NCBI GenBank assembly: GCA_946612055.1
Contig: CAMOEH010000104.1
Location: 1 to 24,402 of the forward strand
Reading direction: 5' to 3'
Length of the DNA stretch: 24,402 nt
Source of the DNA: an uncultured Bacillota bacterium
GTDB lineage: Bacteria; Bacillota_I; Bacilli_A; RFN20; CAG-826
Shown here piece by piece: positions 20,414 through 24,402 of this stretch. The notes beneath the pieces were generated by a model. It was not told where the DNA came from. It saw only the letters and a list, made by a program, of their open reading frames with translations, and did no database searches. How positions within the stretch are numbered: the stretch's first letter is position 1; each line of letters opens with the position of its first letter. A program made the translations under genes and the position numbers.

Positions 20414-22226
20414 TGTCGGGGTAGGCAACGCGGTTTTTCACATACGTCGTATGGAGAAGCTCTTCGGCTTTTTCGCTGCAAGGCGAGCCCAAGAAATTCT
20501 CATAGAGCTTGATGATGTCCGGGTTGTTATGGGATTGGCGGATCTTCTTTCTTTCGTCGATGCTATAGAGAATATCGGCCCTCTTTTTGCGGTAAGTCTC
20601 GAGGATGCGAGGCCCTTCATTCGGCGTCAAGGAAGGTTTGACGAAGGGCTGTCCACCACCATTGATGCAGCCACCGGGGCAGCACATGATTTCAATGAAG
20701 GCATAAGGAGATTTTCCAGCGCGGATATCGTCGAGTAGCGGTTTGGCGTTTTTCATGCCCGAAGTAACCGCGACTTTGATCTTCTTCCCATCGATAACAA
20801 GTTCGGCTTCTTTCAAATCGTCAAAGCCACGGACCTGATGGAAAGCAATCGGGCCATATTCTTGGCCAGTCAAGGCGTGATAGGCCGTGCGCAAAGCCGC
20901 TTCCATGACGCCACCGGTGACGCCGAAGATCGCTCCAGCGCCCGTATATTGGCCAAGAAGATCTTGGTCGAATTCTTCGTTAGGAAGTTCGTCCCAGATA
21001 AGCCCAGCTCGGCGGATCATCATCGCGAGCTCGCGAGTCGTGATGACGGCATCGACATCAGGCAAGGATTCGACCGCGGCATTTTGCTTTCTCTCGGCCT
21101 CATATTTTTTGGCCGTGCAAGGCATAACCGAAGCCACGAAGATGTCTTTGGGGTCCAGATTATGGGCTTTGGCGAAATAGCTCTTGATGATCGCCCCTTC
21201 CATTTCATGCGGCGATTTGCAGGTAGAAACGTTGGGAATCAAATCGGAATAGAAATATTCCATGTAATTAATCCAGCCCGGGGAGCAAGAGGTGATTTGG
21301 GGGAGCGTGCCTTTATTTTGGATGCGGTTAAGCAATTCCTGGGCTTCTTCCATAATCGTCAAATCCGCGCCGAAATTGGTGTCGTAGACTTTCTTGAAGC
21401 CAAGGCGGTGCAACGCGGCGACCATACGCCCAGTCCCGTTTTGGGTTCCGATTTTATGGCCGAATTCTTCGGCAATGGCCGCTCTAACGGCCGGAGCGGT
21501 TTGGACAACGACATATTTGCCCGCTTCCATCGCGCGGTCGATTTTGCCGATTTCAAGGTGCTCGGACAAAGCGCCCGTGGGACAAACTTGAATGCATTGG
21601 CCGCATTGCAAGCAAGGAACTTGAGCAAAGGAGCGGTTTTGAGCCGGCCCGACAACGGTTTGGAATCCGCGCTTTTCAAAGCCGAGGATGCCAATGCCTT
21701 GGGCTTCTTTGCAACGTTCGATGCAACGTCCGCAGAGGATGCATTTGCTCGTATCGCGAACAAGTCCTGGGGCGAGGTTATCCAAGCTGACCGGGGTTCT
21801 TTCACCTTCGAATTCGCCGGTTCTAGCGCCCGTGACGCCAGCAACATGGAGCAATTCGCAATGACCGTTTTTGACGCAGGTTTGGCAATCTTTGGAATGG
21901 TTGGATAGCAACAATTCAACCGAGGTGCGTCTGCCTTTGATGGCCATTGGGGAAGAGATCTTGATTTCAAATCCCGCTTCCATTTGGCAATCGGAAACCG
22001 GATAGACGCAGGAAGCGAACAATTTGCTGCCGCGGTGAGAGGAAATCTCCACCAAGCAAACGCGGCAACTGGCCAAGGAATTATGGCCATGGTTCCAATA
22101 GCAGAGGGTTGGGATGTTGTAGCCGACCATACGGGCAGCTTCCAAAACCGTCAAATTCTTCGGAACGCTATAGACGCGGCCTTCGATTTTGATATTAACT
22201 TTTTCAATCGGTGCTTTCTTTCTCAT
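20400..22226 (-). CDS. hndD: [FeFe] hydrogenase catalytic subunit (HndD/HydA type)
   Basis: The 608-residue catalytic subunit reduces protons to H2. The order is: an N-terminal [2Fe-2S] domain (Cys42, 54, 57, 73); the His-Cys3 [4Fe-4S] site (His110, Cys114, 117, 123); two ferredoxin clusters (Cys162/165/168/172 and 205/208/211/215); then the H-domain with L1 T-S-C-S-P-G-W (312-318), L2 M-P-C-T-A-K-K-Y-E-A-E (368-378) and L3 E-I-M-C-C-P-G-G-C-I-N-G-G-G (512-525). L1 has Ser where the canonical motif has two adjacent Cys, a variant I recall in NAD(P)H-coupled enzymes. It follows the NuoF-like gene with AAGGAGG overlapping that gene's stop, so it is the third subunit of an HndA-C-D/HydABC-type complex. 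It ends in TAG. Confidence 0.94.
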   Translation of the reverse strand: MRKKAPIEKVNIKIEGRVYSVPKNLTVLEAARMVGYNIPTLCYWNHGHNSLASCRVCLVEISSHRGSKLFASCVYPVSDCQMEAGFEIKISSPMAIKGRRTSVELLLSNHSKDCQTCVKNGHCELLHVAGVTGARTGEFEGERTPVSLDNLAPGLVRDTSKCILCGRCIERCKEAQGIGILGFEKRGFQTVVGPAQNRSFAQVPCLQCGQCIQVCPTGALSEHLEIGKIDRAMEAGKYVVVQTAPAVRAAIAEEFGHKIGTQNGTGRMVAALHRLGFKKVYDTNFGADLTIMEEAQELLNRIQNKGTLPQITSCSPGWINYMEYFYSDLIPNVSTCKSPHEMEGAIIKSYFAKAHNLDPKDIFVASVMPCTAKKYEAERKQNAAVESLPDVDAVITTRELAMMIRRAGLIWDELPNEEFDQDLLGQYTGAGAIFGVTGGVMEAALRTAYHALTGQEYGPIAFHQVRGFDDLKEAELVIDGKKIKVAVTSGMKNAKPLLDDIRAGKSPYAFIEIMCCPGGCINGGGQPFVKPSLTPNEGPRILETYRKKRADILYSIDERKKIRQSHNNPDIIKLYENFLGSPCSEKAEELLHTTYVKNRVAYPDIEKE

Positions 22227-22240
22227 TGGCGTTCCCTCCT

Positions 22241-24115
22241 TTATTTCTTGCTGATGGCGCCAAAGCGGCAGCTAGCCATGCACGAGCCGCATTTGATGCA
22301 TTTGCTTTGATCGATGACAAAGGGTTCTTTGCCCACCACTCCACTAATGCAGCCAACCGGGCAATTACGGGAGCATAGAGAGCATTTCTTGCATTTTTCG
22401 GGATCGATTTCGTAATGCATGAGGTTTTTGCATACGTGAGCCGGGCACTTTTTATCGATGACGTGTGCTTCATATTCCTCAGGGAAATTGGCCAAAGTCG
22501 AAAGGATCGGGTTGGCCGCGGTTTGCCCTAAAGCGCATAAAGATCCGGATTGGATAATGGAAGCAAGTGCTTTCATGTCCTCGATGGTTTGCTTCGTTCC
22601 TCTTCCTTCGGTGATCGAAGAGAGCATTTCGAATAGACGTTTCGTCCCAATACGGCATTGCGAGCATTTACCACAAGATTCGTCACAGATGAAGTCCATA
22701 TAGAAGTGGGCGACGTCGACCATGCAGTTATCTTCGTCCATGACGATCGCTCCACCTGACCCCATCATCGAGCCCTTGGCAACAAGAGAATCGTAATCAA
22801 TCGGGGTATCGAGGTCTTTTTCGGTCAAGCATCCACCAGAAGGGCCACCGGTTTGGATGGCTTTGAATTTCTTGCCATTAGGAATGCCGCCACCAATATC
22901 GAAAATCAAATCGCGCAAGGTCGTTCCCATCGGGACTTCGACCAAGCCGACGTTATTGATCTTGCCACCTAAAGCGAAGACCTTCGTCCCTTTGGAACGC
23001 TCCGTGCCATAAGAGGCATAAGCTTCGGCTCCTTCGCGGATGATAAAGGGGATTTGGGCAAGGGTTTCGACGTTATTAACGCAAGTTGGCTTGCCCCAAA
23101 GCCCAGAGATCGCTGGGAAAGGAGGACGAGGACGAGGCATGCCGCGCTTGCCTTCAATCGAATTAAGCAAGGCCGTTTCTTCCCCGCAAACGAAGGCGCC
23201 AGCGCCCAAGCGGAGATAGACGTTGAAATTAAACCCTGTTCCAAGGATATTCTCGCCTAATAAACCAACGGCACGCATATCATCGATCGCCCGTTGCAAA
23301 CGTTCGACCGCGGTCGGATATTCGGCACGGACATAGAAATAGCCTTCATGCGCCCCAAAGGCGTAGCCAGCAATCATCATGCCTTCGATAACGTCAAAGG
23401 GGTTGCCTTCAAGGATCGAACGATCCATGAACGCGCCAGGGTCGCCTTCATCGCCATTGCAGACGATGTATTTCTTTTCCGAACGCACGTTGGCCGCGAA
23501 TTGCCATTTTCTTCCCGTGGGGAATCCTCCGCCTCCGCGTCCGCGGATGCCCGATTGGAGGACTTCGTCGATGACTTGCTGAGGCGTCATCTGGGTCAAG
23601 GCTTTCTTTAGGCCTTTAAAGCCATCATAGCCTAGCGCTTCTTCTAATAAATCCGGATTGATCAAAGAGCAGCCATGCAACGCGATGCGGACTTGCTTCT
23701 TATAGAAGGTGATGTCATCTTGACGGGCGATTTTCTCGTGGGTATTAGGATCAACATAAAGGAGATCTTCGCAGATCTTCCCGTCGATAAGGTCTTCTTC
23801 GACGATTTTCTTGATGTCAGACAATTTGACCATGCGGTAAAGGGTGTCTTCTGGGAAGATTTTGACGAAAGGTCCTTGGGAGCAAAAGCCAAAGCAACCG
23901 ACGTGGTTGACGCTGACTTTATCTTCTAAGCCATGTTCTTTGATTTGCTTTTCTAATTCCTCGAGCAAGCCTTTGGAATCGTTAGCTAAGCAGCCCGTGC
24001 CCGCGCAGACTACGACAGCACGCTTGCCGCCTTCCCCTTTCAATTTGGCTTGAAAAGAAGAGGTACATGAAGCGATTTTGCTTTCAAGAGCTTCGGTGGT
24101 TTTGATTGGTTCCAT
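22241..24115 (-). CDS. hndC: NADH-oxidising flavoprotein subunit of the hydrogenase (HndC/NuoF-like)
   Basis: This 624-residue diaphorase subunit accepts electrons from NAD(P)H. It has an N-terminal thioredoxin-like [2Fe-2S] domain (C37, C42, C74, C78). The NuoF core follows, with the FMN/NAD-binding G-R-G-G-G-G-F-P-T-G-R-K-W (192-204) and G-D-E-G-D-P-G-A-F-M-D-R (221-232) and the [4Fe-4S] site C-G-K-C-S-Q-C (481-487, with Cys527). It ends in a two-cluster ferredoxin domain (575/578/581/585 and 606/609/612/616). The N-terminal domain can replace a separate HndB-like subunit. GGAGG lies 10 bases before the ATG; the preceding NuoE-like gene ends 2 bases before it. Together with its neighbours it suggests an electron-bifurcating or NADH-dependent hydrogenase that regenerates NAD+ in fermentation. 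Confidence 0.94.
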   Translation of the reverse strand: MEPIKTTEALESKIASCTSSFQAKLKGEGGKRAVVVCAGTGCLANDSKGLLEELEKQIKEHGLEDKVSVNHVGCFGFCSQGPFVKIFPEDTLYRMVKLSDIKKIVEEDLIDGKICEDLLYVDPNTHEKIARQDDITFYKKQVRIALHGCSLINPDLLEEALGYDGFKGLKKALTQMTPQQVIDEVLQSGIRGRGGGGFPTGRKWQFAANVRSEKKYIVCNGDEGDPGAFMDRSILEGNPFDVIEGMMIAGYAFGAHEGYFYVRAEYPTAVERLQRAIDDMRAVGLLGENILGTGFNFNVYLRLGAGAFVCGEETALLNSIEGKRGMPRPRPPFPAISGLWGKPTCVNNVETLAQIPFIIREGAEAYASYGTERSKGTKVFALGGKINNVGLVEVPMGTTLRDLIFDIGGGIPNGKKFKAIQTGGPSGGCLTEKDLDTPIDYDSLVAKGSMMGSGGAIVMDEDNCMVDVAHFYMDFICDESCGKCSQCRIGTKRLFEMLSSITEGRGTKQTIEDMKALASIIQSGSLCALGQTAANPILSTLANFPEEYEAHVIDKKCPAHVCKNLMHYEIDPEKCKKCSLCSRNCPVGCISGVVGKEPFVIDQSKCIKCGSCMASCRFGAISKK

Positions 24116-24117
24116 GA

Positions 24118-24402
24118 TTAAGCAGCCTCCCCTTCTTTCCGATATTGCTCGATGATTTTCCCGACTTGGTCAGGTGTCACTTTCGAATAGACTTTGCCAT
24201 TGATCGTTAAGGCTGGGGCTAATGCGCAGGCTCCGATGCAACGCAAGGATTCGACGGTGAATAAGCCATCTTTCGTCGTCTGCCCGGCTTTGACGCCTAA
24301 CGAGGCTTCGAATTTATCAATGATGGCTTGGGAGTTCTTGACGTAGCAGGCCGTTCCTAAGCAGATGCCGACGACGTATTTTCCTTTTGGTTCTAATGAG
24401 AA
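24118..24402 (-). CDS. hndA: NuoE/HndA-like [2Fe-2S] subunit (C-terminal part, cut by window edge)
   Basis: The last 94 codons of the small thioredoxin-fold [2Fe-2S] subunit are present. They contain both cluster motifs, C-L-G-T-A-C-Y-V-K and R-C-I-G-A-C-A-L-A-P-A-L, as in NuoE and HndA, and end in Y-R-K-E-G-E-A-A followed by TAA at 24118. In the complex this subunit relays electrons next to the NuoF-like protein. The N-terminal helical part, the start codon and the operon promoter lie beyond the window. It ends 2 bases before the hndC ATG, and its final codons contain that gene's ribosome site. Confidence 0.93.
   Translation of the reverse strand, partial: FSLEPKGKYVVGICLGTACYVKNSQAIIDKFEASLGVKAGQTTKDGLFTVESLRCIGACALAPALTINGKVYSKVTPDQVGKIIEQYRKEGEAA

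Noticed and set aside
20838..21908. A 356-codon open frame on the plus strand opposite the hydrogenase gene
   Set aside because: Antisense shadow of a gene with all catalytic motifs intact; no promoter, ribosome site or recognisable protein pattern.
1..24402. CRISPR arrays, tRNA or rRNA genes, transposases, attachment sites
   Set aside because: No regularly spaced repeats, cloverleaf sequences, conserved rRNA segments or mobile-element genes were seen on either strand.

Overview
The window looks like a core-genome segment of an anaerobic, fermentative member of the Bacilli/Mollicutes side of the Firmicutes. The order cysS - rlmB - SigH-like factor - rpmG - secE - nusG - (insert) - rplK - rplA - rplJ - rplL - 16S methyltransferase - rpoB - rpoC is the Bacillus subtilis order without mrnC and yacP. 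Two protein signatures point to a Mollicutes-like lineage such as the uncultured gut order RF39 (inference): a shortened L11 proline motif, and Asn at the RpoB position that is usually His (E. coli 526). Base composition is fairly balanced and TAA is the commonest stop.

Layout, mostly minus strand, so read right to left. (1) 24402-20400: the tail of an HndA/NuoE-like subunit, then an HndC/NuoF-like flavoprotein and an HndD/HydA-type [FeFe] hydrogenase, forming an NAD(P)H-coupled, probably bifurcating, H2-evolving complex. (2) 20372-19713: a phosphoglycolate-phosphatase-like HAD enzyme, convergent with (3) 19074-19748 (+): a double-HTH XRE regulator with a transmembrane helix and a Ser/Glu-rich tail. 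It is divergent from (4) 18938-15506, two lipoproteins in one operon. (5) 15414-12637: cysS, rlmB and a divergent SigH-like factor. (6) 12618-11586: promoter, rpmG, secE, nusG and terminator. nusG is interrupted by an in-frame TAG exactly between its NGN and KOW domains. (7) 11576-8116: an accessory insert holding a weak ORF without ATG, an unknown plus-strand gene, and a cadC-cadA zinc/cadmium export operon with two operator palindromes. (8) 8053-15: promoter and L1-type leader, rplK, rplA, L10 leader, rplJ, rplL, rsmC-like gene, rpoB and the 5' third of rpoC, whose last ~70 bases look like corrupted sequence.

Regulation is unusually readable. Several promoters have good -35/-10 boxes at 16-17 bp. 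The ribosomal operons carry two autoregulatory leader RNAs. Most ribosomal genes have strong AGGAGG sites. Four genes that head transcription units (10467, cysS, the XRE regulator, the HAD gene) instead have the -10 box 6-12 bases before the ATG, implying leaderless or near-leaderless mRNAs.

The points most worth following are the split nusG, the membrane-anchored XRE regulator facing the lipoprotein pair, the leaderless pattern, and the RpoB and L11 drug-target variants. No tRNA, rRNA, CRISPR array or insertion sequence was seen.
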